Assembly (NCBI GenBank): GCA_030522415.1
Contig: CM060114.1
Location: forward strand, 25,691,304-25,755,303
Source of the DNA: Channallabes apus
Lineage: Eukaryota; Chordata; Actinopteri; Siluriformes; Clariidae
Reading direction: 5' to 3'
Length of the DNA stretch: 64,000 bases
Positions 1 through 12,200 of this stretch are shown here, in pieces. How positions within the stretch are numbered: the first letter of the stretch is position 1; the number at the start of each line of letters is the position of its first letter. Both the position numbers and the translations under genes were made by a program. The notes under the pieces were generated by a model. It was not told the DNA's origin. It was given only the letters and a program-made list of their open reading frames with translations, and made no database searches.

Positions 1-508
1 ACAAAGAGACACAACTGAGACATAACCCGAGACATACTTGAGAAACATTTGAGAAATCTGAGATGTACATGAGAAACAGAACTGCTTTTGAAGGAGACGC
101 AAATGAGCCATATATTAGAGCATAATGAGACTAAAGCCAGATATAAGAGATGCATGAAACAGAAATGAGAAATATGATAGTTTTATTGAATATAAAAGAC
201 GGCTCATTTCTGCCTAGGAGACAAAGAGCTCTTATGTTGGAGTTTATTTGCTATGGGCAATCTTCAGTCATCAGTTAGTCAAAGTAACATGTATTTAACT
301 ATTTAAAATTGTCTTGACACAATGTTTACAATGTGAACATGTTTGGTGTAAATGGTAAAAAGTATTTTCTCGGTAACTTGGTTGAGTGAAGGAAGTGGAA
401 CTTGGTGGAAAATGATGTTCCACTTTAAATGGGATGACGTTAATAAGAAATATTTTAATGGGCTGGAAGAGAAACCGTATACACAGTATACAAAAGAAGT
501 GAGTTCAT
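1..508. other. No gene seen; purine-rich degenerate GAGA-type tract
   Basis: Positions 1-190 contain many loosely spaced GAGACA/GAGAAA words, like an eroded simple repeat. The rest is AT-rich with no recognisable feature. The region is probably intronic to VEZT or upstream of its second exon. Confidence 0.4.
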
Positions 509-690
509 GGCCTCTGAGTGGCGCAGTCGTAAAGTGCTCGCCCTATCATCCGGAGATCGCTGGTTCGATTCCCGGGTGATGCTGTAACCTCTCAGATAGT
601 CTTCGCCCCTTACTGAGTGCCTTAATGTGGGAGCCCCCTAGTGGTGGGGAGGAATTGGGCACGACTAAATTAGGGAGAAAATCGGGGGGG
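509..690 (+). mobile_element. tRNA-derived SINE (family 2)
   Basis: The head reads like a tRNA gene with an A-box-like GTGGCGCAGTCGTAAAG and a B box GGTTCGATTCC (about 511-576), followed by a body with GGGAGCCCCCTAGTGG. A longer antisense copy of the same family lies at 48235-48620. The tRNA-like part is not a functional tRNA: no CCA-compatible acceptor stem is seen and the body continues. Confidence 0.65.
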
Positions 691-714
691 AGTGAGTTAA
701 TTTCTGTGCAATAT

Positions 715-955
715 CACTTCAGTATGGTTTATCTCACTTCACTTTGGTTTCCCTCTAGGTTTCTTCCTTTTGTCGTCTCAGGGAGTTTTTCCTTGCCACA
801 GTCACCCTCGGCTTGCTCATTAGGGACAATCTGATGATTATAATTTTTAATTGCACCTTTTAAACTCATGTCCATAATTTTTTGATTGTGTAAATCGACT
901 TTTTATGACATTGTTGTTAAAGCGCTATATTAATAAAACTGAATTGAACAGTGCC
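715..955 (+). mobile_element. Fish SINE/tail repeat ending in AAAGCGCTATA...TTGAATTGAA
   Basis: The segment contains the words GGGAGTTTTTCCTTGCCAC and GGCTTGCTCATTAGGGA, and ends AAAGCGCTATATTAATAAAACTG followed by AATTGAA. This is a tail I recognise as widespread in teleost genomes. It carries no coding capacity. Confidence 0.55.
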
Positions 956-989
956 AACGTTAAATGTCGCAGTGGCTGTCCTCCAAAAA

Positions 990-1510
990 TGACCCCACAA
1001 TCTATAATCTAGATTTCCTTATACGGTTCAGACTTGACACAGCGGTTATCAATGGAAATCAGAATTTTATGTATGAGCTTTGGCAGTGTGAAGGACATTG
1101 CATAACGACAACCCCTATGATGGCATCCAAGATAAAACTCCAGCTCGATCTTTGGCACAAATCTGTAAGTTTAATCTGTACTAAAGAACAAAAAAGAAGC
1201 TTGATTAGTATCAGGAGCACATTCTTTGGTTAGAGGAGACCAAGATCTTGTTGAGCTCAGGTGGTGGAAACCTGGCCAGGTACCCCCCCCCCCCCCCCCA
1301 GTGAATCAATAGATCAAAATGATATGGGGTTACATGAGTGCAAAGGGTGTTGCCATTTTTATACTAGATGGCACCAGGAATTCCTGTACCAAAATACTAG
1401 CTGACAAAATGACTCCCAGTCTCCAGGATCATGGACAAAAGGGGTTCAAGCACGTTCTAAAGCACACTGAAAATCACGAAAGAATTTCTCAAGAAAGAAA
1501 ACTTAAATGT
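990..1510 (+). mobile_element. Tc1-like transposase relic
   Basis: 1319-1513 encodes MIWGYMSAKGVAIFILDGT, resembling the VWGCMSAKGVG...IDGT block of Tc1 transposases, followed by KILADKMTPSLQ. Upstream pieces (964-1233) read like its N-terminal part but are shifted and broken. A poly-C run of 14 interrupts it at about 1286. No terminal repeats found. Confidence 0.5.
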
Positions 1511-2590
1511 TGAATCCGCTAGAACCACATTTGGGGTATTTTAAAGACATGGTAGCACAGCAATACTCCTTTAGGGCAGCTGCAAAGAAGAATGGTAGAG
1601 CATCTTCGGAAATTCAGCTCTGGAATCTCCTGTGGCAAGCATCTCCTCAAAAATAAACATAGATTGTATTGAGAAAAAAAAAAGATCTGAATCTCAGTAA
1701 TGAACGGTATATGAATTTTACACAGTGGGGCCTTTGATTGATAAAATAAATCTAAACTATTCATTTTTCTTGTAATCTTAGAACAAATACCTTACTGTTC
1801 AGGTTATAAGTAACACAATCACTGTTAGCTGATGCAATTTTGAATCATTTGACGTTTATACACAGGATTGTGCTCACGTTATGTCGTACAGTAAATATAG
1901 ACCTATATAGTATAAAATGTCCACAATGTGATGGGTTTTCCCAGACCGTTAAACATTTAAGGTACTATTTTTCGCACCAGCATCCATGTGACCACGTCCT
2001 GTTTGCAATCTGGTCAGTTACGCAGGCAGTGTTGCAATGCAGGAATTTGGATTTACAATCGAGGGCAAATGTAACAGACCACAACAAGGCAGGACTGAGG
2101 TTTTCCAAAGCTGCTTAACTGAGGAATTCAGTCCATTCAGACTAAACAGATTTAAAGTTCTTATTCTAGACTTGCAAGGGTACAGCTCTTTGTGAAATGA
2201 ACCTTGTTGCGTTAATAAGATCTAAGTCTATAGATAGTGTGTGTGGGAATGAATGTCAGACTCACGATCAGCATGCCTTCCAAAACAGGAGGTAATAAAC
2301 TGAATGTATGTGAAGTGTGTACATGTAAACGTATATGCCAGGTGTCAACACATGGAAGTAAATGTAGTAAAATGTTCGGGCTGGGCTGTAACTGCAAATA
2401 TCAGTGTGCGAATAGGAAGAATATGAATAGTGTTGTACTGAGTACAGTGTAGTTTGGTAGATGTTTATTGCGTGTGTATACAGTGTGTACTCGGTCAGAT
2501 TCATACATTTTGGAACATATAGTAGATGAGTGTTTTTTGGCGTTTGCCTTCTGTACACCACCACAGTGGATTTGAAATGAAACACTTAAG
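1511..2590. other. No recognisable gene or repeat
   Basis: The stretch is AT-rich. Open frames at 1840-2118 and 2268-2585 have no recognisable domain and no conserved splice context. It probably lies in a VEZT 5' intron or upstream. Confidence 0.4.
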
Positions 2591-2601
2591 ATATGAGCAA
2601 A

Positions 2602-3396
2602 GTCAAGACTTTAATTCATTGTGTTTGACAAAAGGGTAGCATTAACCATTTGGGAATTACAGCCATTTTCATGCACACACCCTCATAAATAATGGAACAA
2701 AATAAAATAACTTGAAACATAACGATTGTCTTTAATACTTTGATGAAAATCCGTTGCAGTCAATGGCTGCCTGTAGCCTACTGTAGCTGTGACCCAGCTG
2801 TAACCCAGATGTTCTGCAGGGTTTTTACTGTACTGTACTGCCTTCAGCAGTTGCTTCTTTGTGGGTCTTTCTGCCATCAGTCTTGTCTTCAGTAAATAAC
2901 AAAAGCATGCCTTTTTGGTTGGAAGCAGGTGATATCCCATTTCTTTGCCTTGGGTAGCTCTCGCTGTATGTTTTGGGTCATCAACCATCTGCAAATGCAG
3001 CATCTTATCAGTTTGGTAACATATTTGGCTAAATATGAGCCGAGAATATACAGTAGCCGTATACATGTCAGAATTAATCCTGCTACTTTTAACACCAGTG
3101 ACTTGGTTCCATTGGCAGCCATCCTGGCTTATGCCATAGCACTTCCTCCAACATGTTTGACAGATGATGTGGTAATCTTTGGCGGTATACTTCTTCATGA
3201 GCGCTTCCTTCCTTTTTCATACTTTTCTGGTGCTAATATTTTTTCTTTCATCAAGAACACTCCAAGAGTGTTCTCGACATGGCTAGGTGTGAAATAGTTT
3301 GTCTTCACTCACTCACTCATAGTCTATACCACTTTATCCAGTATATTTAGGGCACAAGGTGGGGTACGCCCTGAATGGGTGCCAATCTATTGCAGG

Positions 3397-3462
<66 letters not shown>

Positions 3463-4042
3463 GCCAGTTAACCTAATCCGCATGTCTCTGGACTGTGGAG
3501 GGAAACCGGATTACCCGGAGGAAACCCAACAAGCAAGGGAAGAGCATGCAAACTCCATGCACCCTGACCCCAGGTGAGAATCGAACCTGGTCCCTGGAGG
3601 TGCAAGACGACAGTGCTAACCACTAAGCCATCGTGCCGCTGGTTCGTTTTCACCACAGACAAAATTCTACTTTAGTTGTCTTCTGTGGTTTTCCCTGGTT
3701 TTTTGCTCTGGCTGAGCTTAACAGTTTAATAATTCCTTCTTTTTTTTTTTACCCTAATGATGACCTCCTTCATTTGCATAAATCCATCATGTTGAAAGTT
3801 TGAGTAACAGCTACCAAATGCACACGTAATGCTCAGAATCATCTCCAGGCCTTTTATCTGTTAGTCACCGAGTAACAAAGAAATAAACAGACTGTCCTAT
3901 GCAACTGCTTGTCAATCACTTGTCCCATTATTTATGAGCCCCTCAAATTGCGGGGAAATGATATAAAAAAATTGCAGTGATTGCTGTATGGTTAATGCCA
4001 CACTTTTGTCTAACCCCTTGAATTAAAGCGAAAAGTCTTGAC
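2602..4042 (-). mobile_element. Degenerate Tc1-like transposon with terminal inverted repeats
   Basis: The two ends (2602-2700 and about 3930-4042) are inverted copies, both containing GTCAAGACTT and a region with GCATTAACCAT. The minus strand holds a broken transposase: at 2683-3198 a VDDPKHTARAT motif resembles the second catalytic-Asp block (DNDPKHTS). A SINE with a CA array (3305-3645) is nested inside. Confidence 0.6.
3305..3645 (-). mobile_element. tRNA-derived SINE (family 1) with internal (CA)n
   Basis: Antisense copy: it ends with the tRNA-like head (GAATCGAACC...GTGCTAACCACTAAGCC) and contains the family words CATGCAAACTCCATGCA and CGGAGGAAACCCA. (CA)n of about 59 nt (3402-3460) sits where other copies carry a short CACACA. 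The family resembles the Mermaid-type SINEs described in catfish and other fishes; name from memory. Confidence 0.7.
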
Positions 4043-4404
4043 TTCACTCTTGATCTTCAGGGTTTCGCTTCAAATTTCTATATATGGCAACTTCATAATA
4101 CTCGAGAAGTATATTGGTGTGTGTAACATTAGTATTTGTGCTATGCAATACCCAATTAGTCAGATCATTACATATAACATTGTATTTTACAACTTACTAC
4201 TTAGCCAGCAAGTGTTCGTAGCGTACGCTATACAAACACACACGCACAGTTTTTCGTTCTTTACTCGCTGTCTTAAACACACAAAGCGGGGAGAAGCAAC
4301 GCCAGCAGAATACTGAACGCACAGACAAATACCTCTAAATAAAAAGCATTCATTGCTTTTATTCAGCCATCGCATTCACACTGAAGAACAGTGAACCCTC
4401 TCAG

Positions 4405-4405
<1 letters not shown>

Positions 4406-4462
<57 letters not shown>
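4406..4462. repeat. (CA)n microsatellite
   Basis: About 57 nt of uninterrupted CA dinucleotides. It is not inside a recognised SINE, unlike several other CA arrays here. Confidence 0.95.
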
Positions 4463-4465
<3 letters not shown>

Positions 4466-5074
4466 TCAGGACACAAGAATGTTAGACACAATGAGTTTAG
4501 TACTCATTATGGTCAAAATAAGCACTTTGCAGTTGCACTGCTATACATAGTGATATGTGATACGGTGCCTTGCAGTATATAAAAAAGCTAAAGAGTGAGA
4601 GCTCAGTGGCATTAATCTGACATTTCAACATTTTATCGAACCATAACTACTAGGCTTAAATATGCAAATGAGTTAGAATCTAAAGAAGTACAATAGCACC
4701 ATCTCTTCATTAGCCGTGTCCGAGCCTCGACTGGGGTCAGCGACTAGTGTGTGTAACATCCATTAAGGTTTAGTCTGATTTATTAACATGGACCTGGCCT
4801 TTGCTGTGTGTGTGAAAAAGTGATGTCATATCCTGTTACTCACACATAATTCAGTAATAATGGCTTTTTGTCTCCTGACCGAATTAATCGCCTTTATAGG
4901 TTCATAATGAATTGTGCACTTTCGTACCTTCATGACTCCTTGTGTGAAATATTAGGTAAAAGGTTAAAAGTCATATAGAAATGTGAGGTAAGTTTTATAG
5001 CTGTTCCGTGGGTGACTTTTCATTATGATTCTAAGTTAAACACATGGGCGAATAATGAGATGATGTCTTCACAG
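4463..5074. other. Intron or upstream DNA, nothing recognised
   Basis: AT-rich sequence leading to the acceptor of the first visible VEZT exon (CTTCACAG, 5067-5074). I searched it for a vezatin N-terminal exon and found none. Confidence 0.45.
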
Positions 5075-8000
5075 GCAGGTGGTCTTTGGAGGCTGGCTGA
5101 GATCCTGCAATCTCTCAGCCCATTTCATCAACGCAGTGCCCCCCAGCAGCTGGAGCAGCAGCTGGTAAGATGTTCTGGTGTTTTGTAAATTCTCACACGC
5201 TTTATATTATTACACAGTTTAAAAAATATCTAGTTCTGAGCAGCTACTATGAGTCTAATATCGTCTGAAGGTTTGTCAGATTTAGGCTGTGTTAAGTGGT
5301 TCTTGTCACTGTATTATAAATGATCGCTTTCAAATATTATACCTTGTTTAGTGTTGATGTTGCCTTGTAGTAGTGTTGCTTAGAGCTGTCACTGTTGGAG
5401 TGCTTGTAAAATACTCTATACTATGGTGATGTTTATTGTGGATGCGCATGGCAGGTTCACAGCGATCACAGGTATCCAAAACCCAACTCTCTCTTAACAG
5501 GTGAGAAATTATACTGTAGCAGTTCTTGATTATTCATGACAAATTGTTAGGTGAGATTAGGACTTTGTTCTTAGTCAGTTCTCAGATAGTTCTTAGGCTG
5601 TTCTTAGACCGTATTTGACAGTTCTTTGTCAGTTCCTAGACCGTTCCAAGATTATTCTTAGACCGTTCCTAGACCGTTCTTAGACAGTTTTTGGACTGTT
5701 CTTGGACAGTGTTTAGACAATACTCATACCATTCTTAGACTGTTCCTAGACTGTTCTTTGTCAGTTCTTAGACCGTTCCTGGACCGTTCCTAGACAGTTT
5801 TTGGACTGTTCTTGGACAGTGTTTAGACAATTTCATACTGTTCTTAGACTGTTCTTAGACTGTTCTTACACTGTTCTTAGACTGTTCTTACACTGTTCTT
5901 AGACTGTTCTTACACTGTTCTTAGACCGTTCTTGATAGTTCAGCATGAGGTTGACATGGTGTGTAGCATAGTTCTAGGTGATTCATAAGTACAGTTTAAC
6001 AATTCATAGCTAATGTCTTGTCAATTTAAAGATGATTAAGGTGACATCACAGAGTCCAGTGATGAGAAGAACTGTCAAGAATTTAAGTTTGGAACAAAAA
6101 GAAAAGATTAAGAAATGTGTGAAAGTGCCCATAATAAGCTCAGCCTTTGAAACTATAATCTCCAGGAAGAGGAAGATTCTACACAATCCTGTTTGTGTAT
6201 CTTTGTTTCCAGGCTGTTGTTTAGTAAATTGATAGAACAGATTCATCACACTTTCCTGAAAACCACATTGTACTGCAGCACAATAAGCTGATTAGGGTAT
6301 AGCGTATCATCTGTTGCAACAGATATTTCATCTGTTGCTGTACAGCCTTTGCTTGTGAGGACATTGGGACCTGCTGACACTGTGCGTGTGTGTGTTTTGT
6401 CCTGACAGGATGCTGCGTTCCGACAGTACTCCCTGCGCTGTGTGTTGTCTCAGGACGTGTTGCTGCAGGAGGATGTGGAGCTCATTGAGCTGTTAGACCC
6501 CAGTGCCCTCTCTCTTGGCTCCACGAGTACTGCCTGCCCCAGTGCCACCTCCGCCCTGCCTGCACCACGCTACCTCTCCACACCATCAATATGGTACACA
6601 CACACACACACACACACACACACCTTAAAATGTTGCAGGGAAATTCTGTAAGCTTTACTAATTTGTCTGTCTTTTCTCACAGGGATGTCTCTGTACTGGT
6701 GGGACTGTTTGCCATCCTGCTCACGGTTTGGTGTTCTTGTGATGAGGAGGGGCGGGGCCTGTTCTGGCTGTGTGTGTGTGCAGTGTGTGTCTTGTGTCTG
6801 CGTCATGGCGTTCATCTGTGGCACAAGGCGACAATGCAGCAGCAGGTTCAGGTTCAAGCCGTCCAGCTGGAGAGTTTAGTGATCAACAGTCGAGCTCTCA
6901 CCAGCCTGGCACGCAAATCACTTCGGCTCATTCAGGAGACGGAAGTCATCTCGCGGGGATTCACCCTGTAGGTGTCCCCCCACACACACACACCAGTTTT
7001 TATTGGAACATTACAGGACATTGGATTATACAGTTGTAAGAAGATGTTTCTATACATCACCATAAATCCAAATCCAACTCAAACCAATGAGTTCACCTTT
7101 TCAATTAAAACAATAATAAGTGTAGTGTATACTTATTATAATACTTATTAAGTAACATTTAAGTGTATTCATTTATAGAGTGTCATCTTATGTCCTGTTA
7201 CTGTTCATATCTCTTTTTATTATCTTAGCTTTGAGAGCGTTGGTCTTATAGTAGCTATATGATTTATTTACTGTATTTGGTATTATTTAAAAATGAACAT
7301 ATAGAGTTTTGATTAGTGAACATTTTTATTGGGGTATATTTGTGTGATTTTGGAAAAAGAGCAAAAAAAAAAAGCATTCTTTGACTTTACCACTTTATTG
7401 ATTAGTTCTTTAGATAATAATTTACGTTTGTATATTATACACTGAAAAACAAAAAAAAGAAAAAGTCGCACACTTTAGTATTTCCTTGGACTCTGTCCTG
7501 TTTTGAGTCCTGGAATATGCCTGTGCCATCAGGAATGAAACAAAAATCTGTAGATGTGAATCTGGACATTCAGTACATTCAGCTTAGACTTGACCAGCTG
7601 AGGCAACTCCAGAGACTTGTACAGTGAGCACTATGCAGGACGGGTCATTGCTTCATGCGCTTCCCTTCTTACCCTTCTTACCTGCCCGTTGTCTTCTTCA
7701 AACTTTGTGGCAGCGGTTTGCGGAGGCAGCACGCATGGGTGTGAGAATCAAGTGTCCACATACTTTAGTTCATATAGAGAATGTCTTCCATATGCCTGCT
7801 AAATTACACTGCCTGGCAAAAAAAAAAAAGTCACCACTTGGATTTAATTAAGCAAATAGTTAAGAGCTTTCCCCTGACAACAAGCTATTTAACCCTATCT
7901 GGAGCAGTAAACAACCATATCAAAAGGCATAACCTCTGGTCGTGGCCAAGATGTTACTCTGTTTCAGAGGGGTAAAAATTTTGTCTTGTATCAAGAAAAG

Positions 8001-9223
8001 AAACCATCTAAGGAGACGATTGAAATTGTAAAATGCAATTATTAAAACCTGGAAGGATAGTGGTGGTGAACCATCATCTTTAAGGAAGAAATGTGGTCGG
8101 GGAAAAAATTAATTTAATGTTTGTGCAGAGAGATCACTTAAAAGTTTGGGGAAAAAACTGGTAGGAACTCGTTGCTGTGTGTAACAGTGAAGGTAACAGC
8201 ATTTCCAAACACGCAGTGTGAATTGGGATTCTCAGGGGATTGGGACTAAACAGCTGTGTAACCTTAAGAAAACCAATTATCAGTGAGACTAATCAGAAGA
8301 AAAGGTTTCGATTTGCTAGGGAGCCCATAAAGAATGGGCTTTGTCGCATTGGAAAAAGGTCATGTGGTCCGGTGAGTTCAGATTTACCCTGATCAAGAGT
8401 GGTGGGTCAATCAGGGTAAGAAGAGAGGCGAATGGAGTGATGCGCCTTTATACCTAGTGCCTACCGTACGAGTCTGTGGGGGTAGTGTTGTGATCTGTGG
8501 TTGCTTCTGTTCAGCAACGTTGTGCCCAAGAAATGAGGTCATCTGATTACATGAATGTATTGAATGACCAAGTTTTCCCATTAATGCATTGTTTCTTCCC
8601 TGATGGCACGGGCATATAGAAGGTGATAAAGCCAGGATTCAACTGGCTCAAATTGTTCAAGAGTGCTTCAGGGTTCATGAAACATTATTTTTAAACATGG
8701 ATTGGACACCACAGAGTCCAGAACTTAACCCCATTAACATTAATCTTTGGGATGTGCTGGAGAAGACTTTACTCAGCGCTCCAGCTCTTCCATCATCAAT
8801 TCAATATATTGGACAGGAATGAATACGACTGTTTGGGACGTTGCATAAACTTACCAGAATGATGCCACGGCGAATCATAGCAAAAGGCGGTCCAATGAAA
8901 TTTTAGTATGTGCAATTATATATATATAAATAATCACACGTCTCCCAGACCACCTCTAATCTAATCGCTTTTTTTATTTATTTAAATTTAACCGATTCTG
9001 ACTGGAGTAAAATCCCAACACTATTGTTTGATTTATTGCATCCATTATTTTACCCTTATTTCCCTGCTTCGTGTAGTTCTTTAATCGTTGTTGCCTGGTA
9101 TCTGTTTGTTTTTTGTCGCATGTCCTGAGGCCCTGAGACGACTGTTTTGTCTGTGTTGTCTATTTATGTTGTATGTGGGATGGATGCTGCTGTAATTTAC
9201 TGTCCATTTTTGTCATTCCAATT

Positions 9224-9268
<45 letters not shown>

Positions 9269-12200
9269 GTCTGTCTAAATGTGTCTTTGATGTGATTTTT
9301 GTTATGTATGTATGTGGAGGGGGGGAGGAGCCTCTATGATGCTACATTAAGTGAATGAACGAGGCCAGTGGTTCTCAAAATCCGGTTCAGGTTCCTCAGT
9401 GGTTCCATGGTTTCTGATATTTTGTCAGTTAAACTAACCATAAGGTTATTATATTTACTATTTAAATAGTAGTTATTGTCCTTTACGTAGTTGCTTGGAT
9501 GGTTCATTGTATGGTTTTGTTTAAGCTGAAACCTGGAAAAAACTGATAGGGCTACAAATTCGAAAATTATCCACACTCTGGCTGTAGAATTTATTTTAAT
9601 TAACTTAGATGGACAGAGTGTATTTAAAAGCAAGGATATGTCGAGAAATTATGTATGTCTTTTCTGTCGACAAGCTTTCGTATTCCCTTATTAAAAATTT
9701 TAACTAAAACGTTTTAGGCTGAGCTGCGAGCCACGAATGCATCGCTGCAATGCATCTTCGTCGTCGCAGGGCTGCTTTTAAGGGATCAAACAGGGGAAAG
9801 TCTGATGGTGTGAGACCAGGACTACCGTATAGGGGGATCCTTTAACAGCTCAACAGTGTGGGCAGAAGTGTGCGGATGTGCATCGTCATGCAACATCACA
9901 ACGCCCTCGTATATCAGTTCTCTGTGTTTAAAGTTTAGGCCTCAGCTCCTTAATAAGCACTGTAACGAGCACTGTTGATTGCTGAACCTTTTTCCTGATA
10001 ATGTTCCAATCCTGGCCTTCGAGAATCCACAAAAACTGGAAGCATAAATTTTCAAGCTGATGGTTGACTTTTGAATTTTTTCTCGGTCGCCGATTGAGGA
10101 TGTTTCCGTTCCATACTCTTCTGTTTACTCTCATACCCGTATTGTGATGAATCCACGTCCCGTCACCAGTAATGATTCTCTTTAAGCACAACAGCACAGC
10201 AGGGGAGACGGTAGCCTTGAACAGAAAGCGCTGATGAGACACCTTCTGTCAACAGAAGTTTTAATATAACCAGTGTGCAGATAATTTTTGACTTACCCTC
10301 GTAGTATCGACTTCAATACATAACCAAAATATAATGTTAACCATTTGTAAATACATAACCAAATGTTAACGTTTGGATTAAGGGGGTCTGTGGAATTTCA
10401 TTTGCAGTTCACGCAGTTTTTCGGCTGCATGGTTTGAGAACCTCTGCACTAGAACAATGAAATGTAAATGTGATGTTTATGTAAATGTATGTCTGCCCTG
10501 ATGATTCTCGGACGTCTGCACAGTTGGATCACGTTTCACTTGTCAAGTTTACTCGACAGGGTGAGTGCGGCCTGTCCCTTTAACAGGGCGGGGCATCTGC
10601 GCAGCCAGCAGTTGATTGGTTTGAGGAAAGCAGCCTACCAGAGCCTCCGCAGCGTGTTCCGTGCCTCCCGCATCGCCACCTGCATCATGCTTAAATCATA
10701 TCCTTCTCACAGCACGTCTGCATTTGCAGATCCCAGGTAGGAAGCTGAGGTCAGAGCGCTCAAGGGCTCAACAGTGGCAACCTGTTCATTCAAGGGCTCA
10801 ACAGTGGCAACCTGGCAGTGCTGGGGATCGAAGCCCAGATTTTCTGATCAGTAACCCACAGCCTTATAACTGATTGAACCACCACTTGATATTTAATGTG
10901 ACTTTATATATAACGTTTAGTATTATATCGGATCCTTAACATTGTTTTACATTTCCGCTCAACTCCGAGATCGACAACGTCACCAACTACGTCTCGACTG
11001 TGCCGATCAGAGAGCTGGGTCTGGGCCTGGGGGCTGAGCATCTCTCTGATGAGCAGGCGCAGGAGCTGACCAATGACTACAGCTTACCTGCCCTGAAGGT
11101 AAGTAATACAGATTGCTCTGCGCGTTCTCTTGTGATTTGTTATCCTGGCTAACGTTAATTCCGCCTCTTTTACAGTTGCTTTTTCAGTTATGGGTGGGTC
11201 AGAGCTCAGAGTTTTTCCGCCGGCTGGCTCTGATGCTGTCCTCCGGTAGGGCGGAGCTAGAGTCCAAGCCGCGCGTTCTGGGGTACAACAGCGTGACCAC
11301 CGTCACCGCCTCGCTTCATCCCGCCCTGGCCTGTTGCCTTGGCGATCTCCAGCGCAGCTACGAGTTCCATCGATACTTCGAGATGCAGCAGCAGGCGCAG
11401 AACTCGGGCCGAGCGAATCGGGCGGGACAGAAGTGCAGAGAGCTCAACTCGCTGCACACGTCCATCCGCAGCCTTCAGCTCCACCTCAAAGCCCTACTCA
11501 GCGAGTACGAGCAAAACCACAAGCTATTCTATAACCCTGTGGTAACTGTGGTTTGTTCAGAGTTGATTTGACCGCTTGCTCTCTTCCCCGCTCCAGGGTG
11601 ATCATTCTGGAGGACGAGCTGGAGAAGCTGATGGTCGACAAGGAGTCTGAGGAGGTGACGTGCGCTGGATACCAGGAGCTCCGTGAGCGCCTGCACCTCC
11701 TGCAGCCTCACATGCAGGCTAGCTCCTGCTGCTGGGAAGACATGACTGCTCAGGTGGAACGCATGCTGCGCAGGGTCACACACTGCCCAGGTCAGAGGTC
11801 AAACTCTTAGAAACACAGCTCTCTGCTAGGACAACACCAGTCTCAAAACGGTGGTTCTGGATATTTTAACCTTCTTATCTTTTGCCATTTATATGATATG
11901 ATACCTTACAGTACAGTGAAATGATTTTGTTCACATATCTAAGTTAGGGGTCAAAGTGCAGGGTCAGCCAGGATACAGGGCACCTGGAGCAGATAGGGTT
12001 AAGAGCCTTGCTCACGAGCTCAACAGTGGCAGCCTGGCGATAGTGGGGCTCAAACCCTCGACCTTCCGACCTAACCGTTTGTGCCCCCCTACGTTATAAT
12101 GGGTTTTGAATGGAATGTCTTCTGTTGTGGATTAAAATTCCCAATTTTGAGTTGTTGACTTGTCAGAAAAAGGCTCGTCACATGCTCGTCACACACCTAC

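Noticed and set aside
511..585. tRNA-like sequence with A and B boxes
   Set aside because: It is the head of a dispersed SINE with a shared body (another copy at 48235-48620), not a free-standing tRNA gene; I could not fold a convincing acceptor stem.
2683..3198. 171-aa minus frame as a host gene
   Set aside because: VDDPKHTARAT and flanking inverted repeats identify it as a decayed Tc1 transposase.
3359..3577. His-Thr repeat protein reading frames over CA arrays
   Set aside because: Frames made of alternating His/Thr or Cys/Val (here and at 4391, 6591, 17600, 44470, 48468, 57345) are translations of microsatellites.
5541..5945. Regular short repeats as a CRISPR array
   Set aside because: Repeat unit of about 11 bp without unique spacers, in a vertebrate intron: a minisatellite.
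10489..10740. Open frame through VEZT exon and into the next intron
   Set aside because: The last part (after 10697) runs into the AT-AC intron. The protein match to vezatin stops at 10697 and resumes at 10951.
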